Origin: Methanocalculus sp. MSAO_Arc2
GTDB lineage: Archaea; Halobacteriota; Methanomicrobia; Methanomicrobiales; Methanocorpusculaceae
Reading direction: 5' to 3'
Length of the DNA: 64,000 nt
NCBI GenBank assembly: GCA_003838065.1
Contig: QZAC01000107.1
Span: 1 to 64,000 of the forward strand
Each line of letters opens with the position of its first letter. Position 1 is the first letter of the stretch. The notes beneath the pieces were generated by a model. The model was not told where the DNA came from. It ran no database searches and was given only the letters and a program-made list of their open reading frames with translations. Of the stretch, positions 1-7,530 are shown piece after piece. Made by a program: the position numbers and the translations under genes.

Positions 1-437
1 AAGACCTTCTGCTGCTGGCCTCCTGACAGCTCGTTATATTCGCGGTCGGCAAGGTCCTCAATTCCAAGGAGGGAAAAGGCCTCTTCCACATGCTCAAAAT
101 CCTTCTCGCCGACCCGCCAGCCCATATGGGGCGTCCTGCCCATCATCACTACATCAAAGACCGTTGCCGCGGCAATCCGGGTTCCGGTCTGCGGGACATA
201 CCCGATTGTTTCTGCGAGCTCGCGCCGGCCCATATCCCTGATATTTTGGCCATCAATGATAATCTCTCCTTCAGGATGGAGGATCCGGTCAATACACCGG
301 ATCAGTGTCGTCTTGCCCGATCCATTCGGCCCGACCAGGCAGACGACTGTGCCGCCTGGAACCGCAAAGGCAAGATCTTTTAAGACCGGAGTACTCCGGT
401 AGGCAAACCTGAGAGATGCAACGGTGATGGTTACCAA
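1..437 (-). CDS. ABC transporter ATP-binding protein (FecE/BtuD type), partial
   Basis: This is the ATPase of a metal-chelate or corrinoid importer. It powers the permease encoded just upstream in the same operon. The visible N-terminal 145 residues carry a Walker A motif GPNGSGKT at about residues 36-43. An LSGGQQQ ABC signature lies at the window edge, so Walker B and the C-terminus are outside. The frame has no ATG near its beginning. A TTG at 435-437 fits best, giving MVTITVASLRF, and it overlaps the end of the permease gene, as is usual in translationally coupled operons. The family (FecE, BtuD, FhuC) transports iron siderophores, haem or cobalamin. The sequence does not say which. Confidence 0.9.
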   Translation of the reverse strand, partial: MVTITVASLRFAYRSTPVLKDLAFAVPGGTVVCLVGPNGSGKTTLIRCIDRILHPEGEIIIDGQNIRDMGRRELAETIGYVPQTGTRIAAATVFDVVMMGRTPHMGWRVGEKDFEHVEEAFSLLGIEDLADREYNELSGGQQQKV

Positions 438-1474
438 TAATCCCGCCTCCGTCTGAGAAAGAGGAATATGAAAAATGGAACCCCAAGAAACGCTGTCATG
501 ATACCAACCGGGAGGATCTGGGGTGCCATGACAGACCGGCCAAGGCTGTCTGCACCAAGGAGTATAAGTGCACCCATCAGTGCGGCTCCCGGGAGGAGAA
601 ACCGGTTGTCTCCGCCGATAAGCATCCTGGTGATATGAGGGGCGACAAGACCGATAAACCCGATTGTTCCGGTGAAGCAGATGACAGCCGCGGTTAACAG
701 GGATGCCCCGCCCATCCCGAATATCCTGACATGCTCAACTGCGACACCAAGGCTCTTGGCGGTTTCATCCCCTGCCGCAAGCGTGTTAAAACTCCGTGCA
801 AGATACATAAACGACGGAAACATCACGAGGAATACCAGTCCTGAGATCGCAACAGTATCCCATGTCGACCGGCCAAGGCTCCCAAACATCCAGAATACAA
901 CAGCATGCACATCCTCTGCGCGCCCGATATACTGGAGAAAACTCGTCAGTGCGGAGAAGAGGTACATTATCGCAATCCCTGCCATAATCATCGTCTCCGG
1001 CGTAATCCCCCGGTACTGCGCAAGCCCATAGACGAGGGCAGCTGCAATCAACGTGAAGATGAACGCATTTGCGGCAATGATTGAACCGCCTGCAACAACA
1101 CCGGCACCAAGAATGATCGCAAGCGATGCGCCAAAACTGGCAGCAGAGGCTATACCAAGGGTAAAGGGGCTTGCAAGAGGGTTTCGGAGAATACCCTGCA
1201 TCGCGGCTCCTGCAATACCAAGAGACGCTCCCGTGATAATCCCCATCATGATGCGGGGTAAACGATAGTTCCAGACAACCTCGCCTGCACCGGATACAGC
1301 AGCTGGTCCTGCAAGGATCAGTGCATAGACTTCCAAAACCCCTATCGGATATGAACCAAGTGTTGCAGAGATGCCTGAGAGCAGAACCAGGAGGAAAAAA
1401 AGAATGACAAGAATTACCACTCTGGTTTGTGTTCGGTGGATATATCCTTCCAGAATGACACTCTTCTCAACCAT
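431..1474 (-). CDS. FecCD/BtuC-family ABC transporter permease
   Basis: This 347-residue integral membrane protein forms the channel of a type II ABC importer. It begins with a short cytoplasmic stretch and a first helix at about residues 18-40. The family-typical segment GIAGAAMQGILRNPLASP lies near residues 105-122, followed by many further hydrophobic helices. The C-terminus is short and basic (RRRRDYW). Length and the repeated Gly/Ala-rich helices match BtuC/FecD proteins of about 330-350 residues. It lies 4 bases downstream of the binding-protein gene, and its stop overlaps the ATPase start. It should work with both as a BtuCDF-like unit. Confidence 0.93.
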   Translation of the reverse strand: MVEKSVILEGYIHRTQTRVVILVILFFLLVLLSGISATLGSYPIGVLEVYALILAGPAAVSGAGEVVWNYRLPRIMMGIITGASLGIAGAAMQGILRNPLASPFTLGIASAASFGASLAIILGAGVVAGGSIIAANAFIFTLIAAALVYGLAQYRGITPETMIMAGIAIMYLFSALTSFLQYIGRAEDVHAVVFWMFGSLGRSTWDTVAISGLVFLVMFPSFMYLARSFNTLAAGDETAKSLGVAVEHVRIFGMGGASLLTAAVICFTGTIGFIGLVAPHITRMLIGGDNRFLLPGAALMGALILLGADSLGRSVMAPQILPVGIMTAFLGVPFFIFLFLRRRRDYW

Positions 1475-1478
1475 GCGA

Positions 1479-2666
1479 TCAATCGACCGGATAGTAAAAG
1501 GCCCCGCCCGTACGCACTAATGGATCTGATCTGGTGAACCGGGAAAGATAATCCTGGTGAATCGCATCGGGATCAATATCAGAAAAATGGTCCGGATACA
1601 GCCAGGATGCCACCCTGACAAGGGCTGCCGGAGAAGGAGATCCAAACCCAAATGACGAGGTGACAACATAGACGCGGTCATCGGCGACAGCTGAAATCCT
1701 GCCAAAACCCGGCATTGAAACAAGATCCTGGTATGCCTCTTTCAGGACATCCTTTTCTTCAAGAACATAACCGGCTTTTGGCGAATGGATAAGGATGACA
1801 TCCGGGTTCTCTTTCATCACCCATTCATTCTCGACATCGGCATACCCGCTCACATAGTCTGCTGCCACATTCACTCCTCCTGCAGCGACAACAAGGCTAT
1901 CCATGCCGGTTCCGGCTGACATCGTCCTTCTCCCAACAGATCGTCCCTGGCCATAATCAATGAAGACCCTGATGCGCTCCTCCTCTGGAATTGCAGCGAT
2001 CCGATCGGCAACCAGCGTATGCATCTCATCATACCATGCAAGATACGCTCGTGATTCCCGGGTCTCTCCCAGAAGATATGCGATCGACTCCATCTCGGAG
2101 CGGTAGGTTTCTGCACGGAACAGGTCAATCCTGACGATGGTGATCCTTTCAGGGAGATGGCGATCGAGTTTTTCAGGTTCAGGCCATTGACCATAAGTGA
2201 CAACCATATCAGGGTTCAAGGCCAGGATAGCCTCGATATCGGGCTCATTATACTTTCCGACATTCTGAAGATTGAAGAGATCTGGAAAGCGGAGCGGAGA
2301 TCCGACAACGACATGGCCGACACCGACAATCGATTCCACCATTCCGATGACCGAAAGTGCATCAGCTGCATCTGAGTTCATTGCGATGATCCTGGAGGGA
2401 TGCCGATACAGGATGACTGTCCGGTCAGCTGAATCGGTGATGGCCCGCGGGTACTCAGGATACAGCTGTGCCGCATCCATCAGGAGATCAATGCCCGGGC
2501 CCTCACCCCGGAGTGTGGCCAATATGCCGCCTGCAAGGAGCGTGCGTGCCTGGTCGTTTCCTGAAGAGATGCCCTCCTCCTGGGATGAGTCAACATCCAG
2601 AGATGGAGAAGCAGCAGCCGGTACGATCAGAAGAAGAACCAGGAGGAGATATCCAATATGCTTCAT
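1479..2666 (-). CDS. Iron/cobalamin-type periplasmic substrate-binding protein
   Basis: This is the extracytoplasmic binding protein of the adjacent ABC importer, 395 residues long. The chosen start gives MKHIGYLLLVLLLIVPAAAS, a clear signal peptide. That ATG shares a base with the stop of the upstream gene and has a GGAGG ribosome-binding site. A start five codons earlier is possible. The stretch HPSRIIAMNSDAADALSVIG followed by DIEAILALNPDMVV is characteristic of BtuF/FepB-type class III binding proteins. The first 60 residues after the signal form an extra N-terminal segment not needed by the core fold. The ligand cannot be read from the sequence. Iron chelates and corrinoids are the main candidates. 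Confidence 0.9.
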   Translation of the reverse strand: MKHIGYLLLVLLLIVPAAASPSLDVDSSQEEGISSGNDQARTLLAGGILATLRGEGPGIDLLMDAAQLYPEYPRAITDSADRTVILYRHPSRIIAMNSDAADALSVIGMVESIVGVGHVVVGSPLRFPDLFNLQNVGKYNEPDIEAILALNPDMVVTYGQWPEPEKLDRHLPERITIVRIDLFRAETYRSEMESIAYLLGETRESRAYLAWYDEMHTLVADRIAAIPEEERIRVFIDYGQGRSVGRRTMSAGTGMDSLVVAAGGVNVAADYVSGYADVENEWVMKENPDVILIHSPKAGYVLEEKDVLKEAYQDLVSMPGFGRISAVADDRVYVVTSSFGFGSPSPAALVRVASWLYPDHFSDIDPDAIHQDYLSRFTRSDPLVRTGGAFYYPVD

Positions 2667-3097
2667 CAAGACCGCCTCCATGCACAGCAGGCGATGATCA
2701 CGACCAGCAGTACTGCGGGCAGGAGCGGTGCAGAAGACTGCACTGGTTGATGCTCTGACGATCTGGTTCCATCCCTCAGATCCAGGACAGTACCCGATAT
2801 CTCCGGGGTGCCATCTCCGGAAATCCTGTATGTGACGGTATGCTCGCCAATGACAGCTAGATACAGCTTCTGTCCATCCGTCTCGATCTGGTCTGCCGGG
2901 TGCGTTGAGTCAAGATAGGTAAAACCTGGCGGGATCACTTCAACAATCCCGCCTATCCACTCATCCGGGAGCTGAAGGGTAACAATTATTGATCCATCGG
3001 GATCCTGTGCAATTTTCCGTTCAATCTGTGCTGATACCGGTGCAATGCAGAGAGCGGTTGCGATGAGTACGATGATGAGAAGAACGTACCGGGACAT
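2666..3097 (-). CDS. Membrane-anchored surface protein heading the importer operon
   Basis: This 143-residue protein is of a kind I do not recognise. It has an N-terminal signal peptide (MSRYVLLIIVLIATALCIAPVSA), an extracellular domain of about 85 residues, and a C-terminal hydrophobic helix near residues 125-139 ending in WRRS, so it should be tethered by its C-terminus. The domain contains IVTLQLPDEWIGGIVEVIPPGF and ISGDGTPEISGTVLDLRDGT, which reads like an all-beta, immunoglobulin- or NEAT-like module, though the family is not assigned. It is the first gene of the importer operon and its stop overlaps the binding-protein start. A role in capturing the ligand or docking the binding protein is an inference from position only. 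Confidence 0.75.
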   Translation of the reverse strand: MSRYVLLIIVLIATALCIAPVSAQIERKIAQDPDGSIIVTLQLPDEWIGGIVEVIPPGFTYLDSTHPADQIETDGQKLYLAVIGEHTVTYRISGDGTPEISGTVLDLRDGTRSSEHQPVQSSAPLLPAVLLVVIIACCAWRRS

Positions 3098-3200
3098 TGG
3101 TAGTGTATAGGAGATACGATATTAAAAATGTATTTCTTTGTGATAATATATATAGGCAATCTAAATGAATTCACACTAAGTAAATAAAATTAATTAGAAT
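3098..3200 (-). promoter_or_regulatory. Promoter and palindromic operator candidate of the importer operon
   Basis: This AT-rich stretch lies directly upstream of the surface-protein gene. Read on the minus strand, an archaeal TATA-like box (CCTATATATATTAT, 3143-3156) sits about 46 bases before the start codon. About 20 bases further upstream, 3176-3197 is an imperfect inverted repeat with outer arms CTAA and TTAG. CTAA/TTAG palindromes are typical of DtxR-family metal regulators, so metal-dependent control of an iron-type importer is plausible. It has not been shown. Confidence 0.5.
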
Positions 3201-3415
3201 GTAATACAAACTCCAGGCAACCAGGGATTCGCAATTACCACATGTGCACCAGCTGTATCCGCCTCCTCCTCTTTTTCCCTTTTCAACGGGTCCATTTTGT
3301 ATGCACGTACACGCTCCTTCCAGGCTCCGGGTGCAGCACCCGGGTTCAATATCTTCGACTCTCAGAGGTGCCTGGTCAGTGAAGGAGCGAAAAGAGCCGC
3401 CCCGGTATGATGTGA
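3201..3415 (-). other. Intergenic stretch with a strong palindrome and a cysteine-rich reading frame
   Basis: No secure gene lies here. A near-perfect palindrome CCGGGTGCAGCACCCGG occupies 3327-3343 and could be a terminator or processing hairpin for the msrA operon. On the minus strand a reading frame beginning with TTG at 3431, overlapping the end of msrA, runs through this region to 3171. It encodes seven cysteines within about 45 residues, including the cluster WCTCGNC. It then ends in a hydrophobic AT-rich tail. Codon use in the middle looks coding-like, but the start is poor, so it is left uncalled as a gene. Confidence 0.4.
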
Positions 3416-3895
3416 TCAGATACTGCCACAATGACGCCCATGACGCCTGAAGTACTGCTGGTGGTATTCTTCAGCAGGCCAGAATGTCTTGGCTGGCTGG
3501 ATCTGAGTGACGATCGGCCGCCGGTACCGTCCTGATGCATTCATCCGGTCCCGGGACGCTTGTGCCTTGTGGTACTGGTCTTCAGAATGCGTGAAGATGG
3601 CTGAACGGTACTGGCTCCCGACATCGGGACCCTGGCGGTCTTTTGTCGTCGGATCATGGATTGACCAGAACCGGATCAGCAGGTGATCATAGGAGATCTG
3701 AACAGGGTCAAAGACCACCTCGACAGCTTCGGCATGGCCGGTTCTTCCGGTGCAGACCTGCTCGTAGGTGGGGTTGTCTACCGTCCCTCCCGTGTAGCCG
3801 ACCTGTGTGGATACGACACCGGCAATCTCTGCAAATGCGGCTTCCACCCCCCAGAAGCAACCGGCTGCAAATGTCGCTTTCTCTACAGCAGCCAT
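3416..3895 (-). CDS. msrA: Peptide methionine sulfoxide reductase MsrA
   Basis: This cytosolic enzyme reduces the S-form of methionine sulfoxide in proteins and free methionine. The 159 residues begin MAAVEKATFAAGCFWG, and the catalytic cysteine is Cys13 in the family motif GCFWG. The conserved GHAEAVEVVFDP follows at about residues 52-63. Cys156 near the C-terminus is a candidate resolving cysteine. It is the last gene of a three-gene operon, 6 bases after the disulfide reductase gene. The upstream products are therefore the likely electron donors that regenerate its active-site thiol. Confidence 0.95.
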   Translation of the reverse strand: MAAVEKATFAAGCFWGVEAAFAEIAGVVSTQVGYTGGTVDNPTYEQVCTGRTGHAEAVEVVFDPVQISYDHLLIRFWSIHDPTTKDRQGPDVGSQYRSAIFTHSEDQYHKAQASRDRMNASGRYRRPIVTQIQPAKTFWPAEEYHQQYFRRHGRHCGSI

Positions 3896-3901
3896 AGAGC
3901 T

Positions 3902-4411
3902 TCAGGCAAACCGCTCAAACCGATCCTTTGCAACACCACATATCGGGCATTGTTCAGGAGGATTTGCCCGGGCGCAGAGATATCCACAGACCCGGCACCT
4001 GAGTATGGGAAGCGAAAATCCAGTTTGCAGTGAGCTGCCCGGTGCTGCCTGGAGCCCTTTCTTCCGCTCACTTGGGGGCGGTCTCCGTTCAGGGATGCAT
4101 TCCACCTCCTCTTTCCCATTCTTCACAGCTAAAGAGACATACAGCGAGCAGTAACAGGCTCCATATTCAGCGATATCAGCATCACGGTAATCACACGGGC
4201 AGATGATATCAAGATCCTCTTCTCTCTTCCCGGTTGAGAGGCGGCAGGGGCAAGATGCATACCCGTATCGCCTGGTATTGACAATGATACCCCTGACAAG
4301 CGCCCGCACCGCATCCCGATCGGGACTCAGGAAATATCCATGGCTTTCGGCCTCATTCTCCAATACCTCTTCCAGTGCATCTATCTCCTGGATCGTCGGA
4401 TCTTTTGTCAT
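3902..4411 (-). CDS. Ferredoxin:disulfide reductase (FTR catalytic domain plus rubredoxin domain)
   Basis: The 169-residue protein joins two modules. Residues 1-100 match the catalytic beta chain of ferredoxin:thioredoxin reductase, with CPC at 54-56, CPC at 71-73 and CYC at 86-88. These supply the [4Fe-4S] ligands and the redox-active cysteine pair. After a linker, residues 137-169 form a rubredoxin-like iron site (C139, C142, C155, C158). Proteins with this architecture are called FDR in Methanosarcina, where one reduces a NrdH-type redoxin. The gene overlaps the upstream glutaredoxin-like gene by an ATGA and precedes msrA. It should take electrons from ferredoxin and pass them as dithiol. 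Confidence 0.88.
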   Translation of the reverse strand: MTKDPTIQEIDALEEVLENEAESHGYFLSPDRDAVRALVRGIIVNTRRYGYASCPCRLSTGKREEDLDIICPCDYRDADIAEYGACYCSLYVSLAVKNGKEEVECIPERRPPPSERKKGLQAAPGSSLQTGFSLPILRCRVCGYLCARANPPEQCPICGVAKDRFERFA

Positions 4412-4689
4412 TTTCCAAACACTCTCCTTATCTCAGCCTCTTTAAACCCAACAATAGCTTTTTTTCCATCGATGACAAGTGTTGGAAACGATCCCGCAGG
4501 GTTGAACCGCTCGACGTCTGCTAAAACAGCATCCAGTTCTTCCGGCGGGAGAAGGTCGGCATATATATAGCGGAATTTCAGATTAAGGTTCTGAAGAAGG
4601 TCTTTTGTCAATGCACACCACCGGCAGGTGGAGAGGGCATAGAGCACCAGATCACCATGATCTTCACCATCAACAAGTGTATATTCCAT
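4408..4689 (-). CDS. Glutaredoxin/NrdH-like redoxin
   Basis: This is a small thioredoxin-fold protein of 93 residues when started at the ATG at 4689 (MEYTLVDGEDHGDLVLYALS). An in-frame ATG 30 codons earlier would add a segment unlike the family. The active site is C22-R-W-C25, with a cis-proline loop SFPTLVIDGKKAIVGFK at about residues 67-83. It is the first gene of the operon with FDR and msrA. A protein of this type in methanogens is reduced by FDR rather than by glutathione. Its direct target here may be MsrA or a ribonucleotide reductase elsewhere. The first is inferred from gene order. Confidence 0.85.
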   Translation of the reverse strand: MEYTLVDGEDHGDLVLYALSTCRWCALTKDLLQNLNLKFRYIYADLLPPEELDAVLADVERFNPAGSFPTLVIDGKKAIVGFKEAEIRRVFGK

Positions 4690-4867
4690 GAATAGTTCCA
4701 CTGAAGCGAGAAAGCTTAAAGCTATCGGATGAGTTGCTCCTGTGAGAAGGAAGAGTTCACCAGAACACCTCAGCACCAATACATTGAACAGAAAAAATAG
4801 GAGATGAAAGCATCACCAGGTTCATAGAACAGCATAGATGAAGCACACAAACCTCCAGGGAGAGAGA

Positions 4868-6097
4868 TTAATTCGAGGCAGTGCTGCCAAAGATCTCCCA
4901 TGAAGCCTCAAGTGCTGCAACAGCCGGGAGTTTTTTACCGGTCAGAAACTCGATACACGCACCTCCCCCGGTCGAGAGATGTGAATATGACGATTCAAGC
5001 CCCATCTTTTCAACAACGGTTGCGGTATGGCCGCCACCGACAACCGAAAAACTGGCGAGAGAAGCCGCCCTGACAAGCTCATACGTCCCAAGAGCAAAAT
5101 CAGAATCCTCAAACACTCCCGCAGGCCCATTGAAGACGATCGTCTGGGATGACTGGATATGTTCAACCATCGACTGAATAGACCCTGACCCAAGATCAAG
5201 GATGCCCGCATTATGTGGAATCGAATCAACCGGATATTCGACCCTTTCTCCATGCTCCCGCACCGCGACTGTCTCTGGCATGATAATACGATCGGAATAG
5301 GCAGAGAGGATCTGCTGTACCTTTTCAATCTCACCTCCATACCCAAGGTTTTCGATCAACTGCTGCGATGACATCCCGATATCCACTCCTGCCGCTGCAA
5401 GAAAGACATTCCCAACAACACCGATCACCAGAATATGATCGGCAATCCCGTCTTCAAGCACATACCGGGCAACCGCGACCGAATCATCCACCTTTGTTCC
5501 TCCAAGGATAAAGGTGACCGGATGTGGCGCCCCTGAGAGGACTTTTCCGAGCATGGAGATTTCCCGCTCCATGAGAAGACCGGCAACCGTCTTCAGAGCC
5601 ATTGGGAGGCCAACCATTGTTGGCTGTGATCGGTGTGCAGTACCGAAGGCATCATTGACATAGATATCTCCCATATCAGCCAGTTTTCGGATCAAATGAG
5701 TTTTTTTTGCCTCTTCAGCCTTCATTGTCACGTTTTCCTCGGCATTGAACCGAAGGTTTTCAAGCATCAGGATATCGCCGTCATGCATGGAATGAACTGC
5801 ATCACGGGCGTTTGTTCCAATGATATCATCGATATAGGTGACGGGATGCCGGATCATCCGCTCAAGTTTCTCTGCATGGGTTTTCAGGGGGGTGAAATCT
5901 TTTTTACCGGGGCGGCTCTGGTGAGTGAGGATTACGGTTTTAGCATCCTTAAGCGCCAATATTGTGGGAATATGTTCGCGAAACCGTTTATCATCCAGGA
6001 TCGTTTCTGATGCCGGATCCATTGGCGAATTAAAATCCACCCTGAGAAGAACCGTCTTTCCCCCTGTTTCAACATCCTGCAATGTACCAAATACCAT
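4868..6097 (-). CDS. pgk: Phosphoglycerate kinase
   Basis: This cytosolic enzyme interconverts 1,3-bisphosphoglycerate plus ADP and 3-phosphoglycerate plus ATP. In a methanogen it runs mainly in the gluconeogenic direction. It has 409 residues, normal for archaeal Pgk. Visible signatures are LLRVDFNSPMDP near residue 20, HQSRPG (substrate-binding basic residue), GGTKVDDS (nucleotide site), FNGPAGVFE, and the C-terminal VVGGGHTATVV. It stands alone on the minus strand. The gap to the upstream methyltransferase gene is a short divergent promoter region. No other glycolytic genes are in the window. Confidence 0.97.
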   Translation of the reverse strand: MVFGTLQDVETGGKTVLLRVDFNSPMDPASETILDDKRFREHIPTILALKDAKTVILTHQSRPGKKDFTPLKTHAEKLERMIRHPVTYIDDIIGTNARDAVHSMHDGDILMLENLRFNAEENVTMKAEEAKKTHLIRKLADMGDIYVNDAFGTAHRSQPTMVGLPMALKTVAGLLMEREISMLGKVLSGAPHPVTFILGGTKVDDSVAVARYVLEDGIADHILVIGVVGNVFLAAAGVDIGMSSQQLIENLGYGGEIEKVQQILSAYSDRIIMPETVAVREHGERVEYPVDSIPHNAGILDLGSGSIQSMVEHIQSSQTIVFNGPAGVFEDSDFALGTYELVRAASLASFSVVGGGHTATVVEKMGLESSYSHLSTGGGACIEFLTGKKLPAVAALEASWEIFGSTASN

Positions 6098-6177
6098 GGA
6101 AAAGCCTCACAAACGCTGTGTATATGATATGAAGAGGGAGACATTATTAATTACCTATTCGGTTCCTGATAGATAGG
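6098..6177. promoter_or_regulatory. Divergent promoter region between pgk and a methyltransferase
   Basis: This 80-base AT-rich gap separates two diverging genes. ATTATTAATTAC near 6144-6155 can serve as a TATA element in either direction. The nonamer ATAGATAGG at 6169-6177 directly abuts the methyltransferase start. The same nonamer forms half of the palindrome upstream of the GfcR-like gene at 25601. Confidence 0.4.
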
Positions 6178-6894
6178 ATGGAAGACATTTTTGTATTCTA
6201 TGAGTCTCTTCCCATGCAGGGACCGGGAGACGATGCTATCACAAAGGCAATCTATTCAGATCTAAAGATTGCCCCAAACACCCCCCTGATCCTTGATGTT
6301 GCCTGCGGTACCGGGCGCCAGACTGCAGCCATCGCTTCTTCTGCACGCGGTGCCACAATCATCGCCACTGATATTCATGTACCATTTCTTCAAACGCTCA
6401 AAAGCAACAGCGGACATGAAGTTGTGGCTTCGAGCATGTATGCCCTCCCGTTCAAAGAGAGTGTCTTTGATCTCATCTGGTCAGAAGGAGCAATCTATAT
6501 CATGGGATTTTCTGCAGGGCTCAAAGCCTGGAAATCTCTACTGAAGGGCACAGGACATCTCGTCGTCTCCGGGATATGCTGGTTTGACGCATCCCCACCG
6601 GATGAGCTGCGCACCTACTGGGAGCACCACTATCCTGCAATACAGACTGAAGAGGATATGGTCAGAGATGCAGAAGACGCAGGGTATCAGGTTATTCTCA
6701 CACAACGTCTCCCAATGCAGGCCTGGGAGAACTACTATGCTCCCATCATCCCGGCAATTGAGAAATGGAAGAAGAATGCTGATACAGAGGTCATGGCATT
6801 CCTCCTGGAGATGGAAGAAGAGATCCGGATCTTCAGAGAGTACGGTTCGTACTATGGGTATATGTTCATCGTTCTGCAGAAAAAAGGAGGATAA
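6178..6894 (+). CDS. Class I SAM-dependent methyltransferase
   Basis: This 238-residue Rossmann-fold methyltransferase has motif I LDVACGTGRQTA at about residues 39-50. An acidic SAM ribose contact follows (IATDIH), then motif IV-like FDLIWSEGAIYIMGF near residue 98-112. The C-terminal half contains FREYGSYYGYMFIVLQKK, typical of ubiE/SmtA-like small-molecule methyltransferases. The substrate is not evident. It is divergent from pgk and convergent with atpD: the two stop codons abut with no intervening base, which leaves no room for a separate terminator. Confidence 0.8.
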   Translation: MEDIFVFYESLPMQGPGDDAITKAIYSDLKIAPNTPLILDVACGTGRQTAAIASSARGATIIATDIHVPFLQTLKSNSGHEVVASSMYALPFKESVFDLIWSEGAIYIMGFSAGLKAWKSLLKGTGHLVVSGICWFDASPPDELRTYWEHHYPAIQTEEDMVRDAEDAGYQVILTQRLPMQAWENYYAPIIPAIEKWKKNADTEVMAFLLEMEEEIRIFREYGSYYGYMFIVLQKKGG

Positions 6895-7524
6895 TCAGGC
6901 CTCGGAACGGGCCTTGATCTTTTTTAAACGGAAAAGTTCTTCCCGTTCCATCTCATCAAGACGCATCTTGATAAAATCACGCGCTTCGGTGAGTTCAGGG
7001 ATGACCTTGAACTCGAGTGCATTGACACGCCGTTTGGTGCTCTCGATCTCATCCAGGAGTCGTTTCATCGTCGTCTCGATCTCGGCACTGTGAATGATCG
7101 ATTCAAGGAGGTCCTCAAATGCATCAGCTGCCTCATCGATGACCGAGGAGGTCCCGATGATACCGTATCCCCGTCCTGTCGGGCTCTTTCGAACACTTGT
7201 TGACGAGATCTCCGGGACAACGACACCCATGATGTTCTTGCTCTTCAGTTCAATCCGGGGCACATCACCGACTGAAAAGGCAGCGGCCTTGACACCGATG
7301 GCGCCTTCAACGGTATCTGCGATGGCGATCATCTCCTGCGCCCGTTCATACTTTTCAGCAAGAACGTCACGAGTATCTTTTGCCTGGCCAAGAATCTTGA
7401 AGAACTCGAGGATGAGGCCGTCACGCTTCATCTTCAGGAGCTTGTACCCGCGTTCTGAGAGCTGGATCCGCCGTTTCAGGGCGATGAGTTCTGACCGGGT
7501 CGGCTTTACATCGCGGAGCGCCAT
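6895..7524 (-). CDS. atpD: A1AO ATP synthase subunit D (central stalk)
   Basis: Subunit D is the coiled-coil rotor shaft that couples rotation of the membrane ring to the A3B3 head. The 209 residues begin [38 protein letters not shown], the standard N-terminal helix of this family. The C-terminal helix ([37 protein letters not shown]) carries the usual RRVNALE motif. It is the last gene of the operon, 6 bases after atpB. No atpG homologue is seen nearby. Confidence 0.97.
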   Translation of the reverse strand: MALRDVKPTRSELIALKRRIQLSERGYKLLKMKRDGLILEFFKILGQAKDTRDVLAEKYERAQEMIAIADTVEGAIGVKAAAFSVGDVPRIELKSKNIMGVVVPEISSTSVRKSPTGRGYGIIGTSSVIDEAADAFEDLLESIIHSAEIETTMKRLLDEIESTKRRVNALEFKVIPELTEARDFIKMRLDEMEREELFRLKKIKARSEA

Positions 7525-7530
7525 GGCAGG

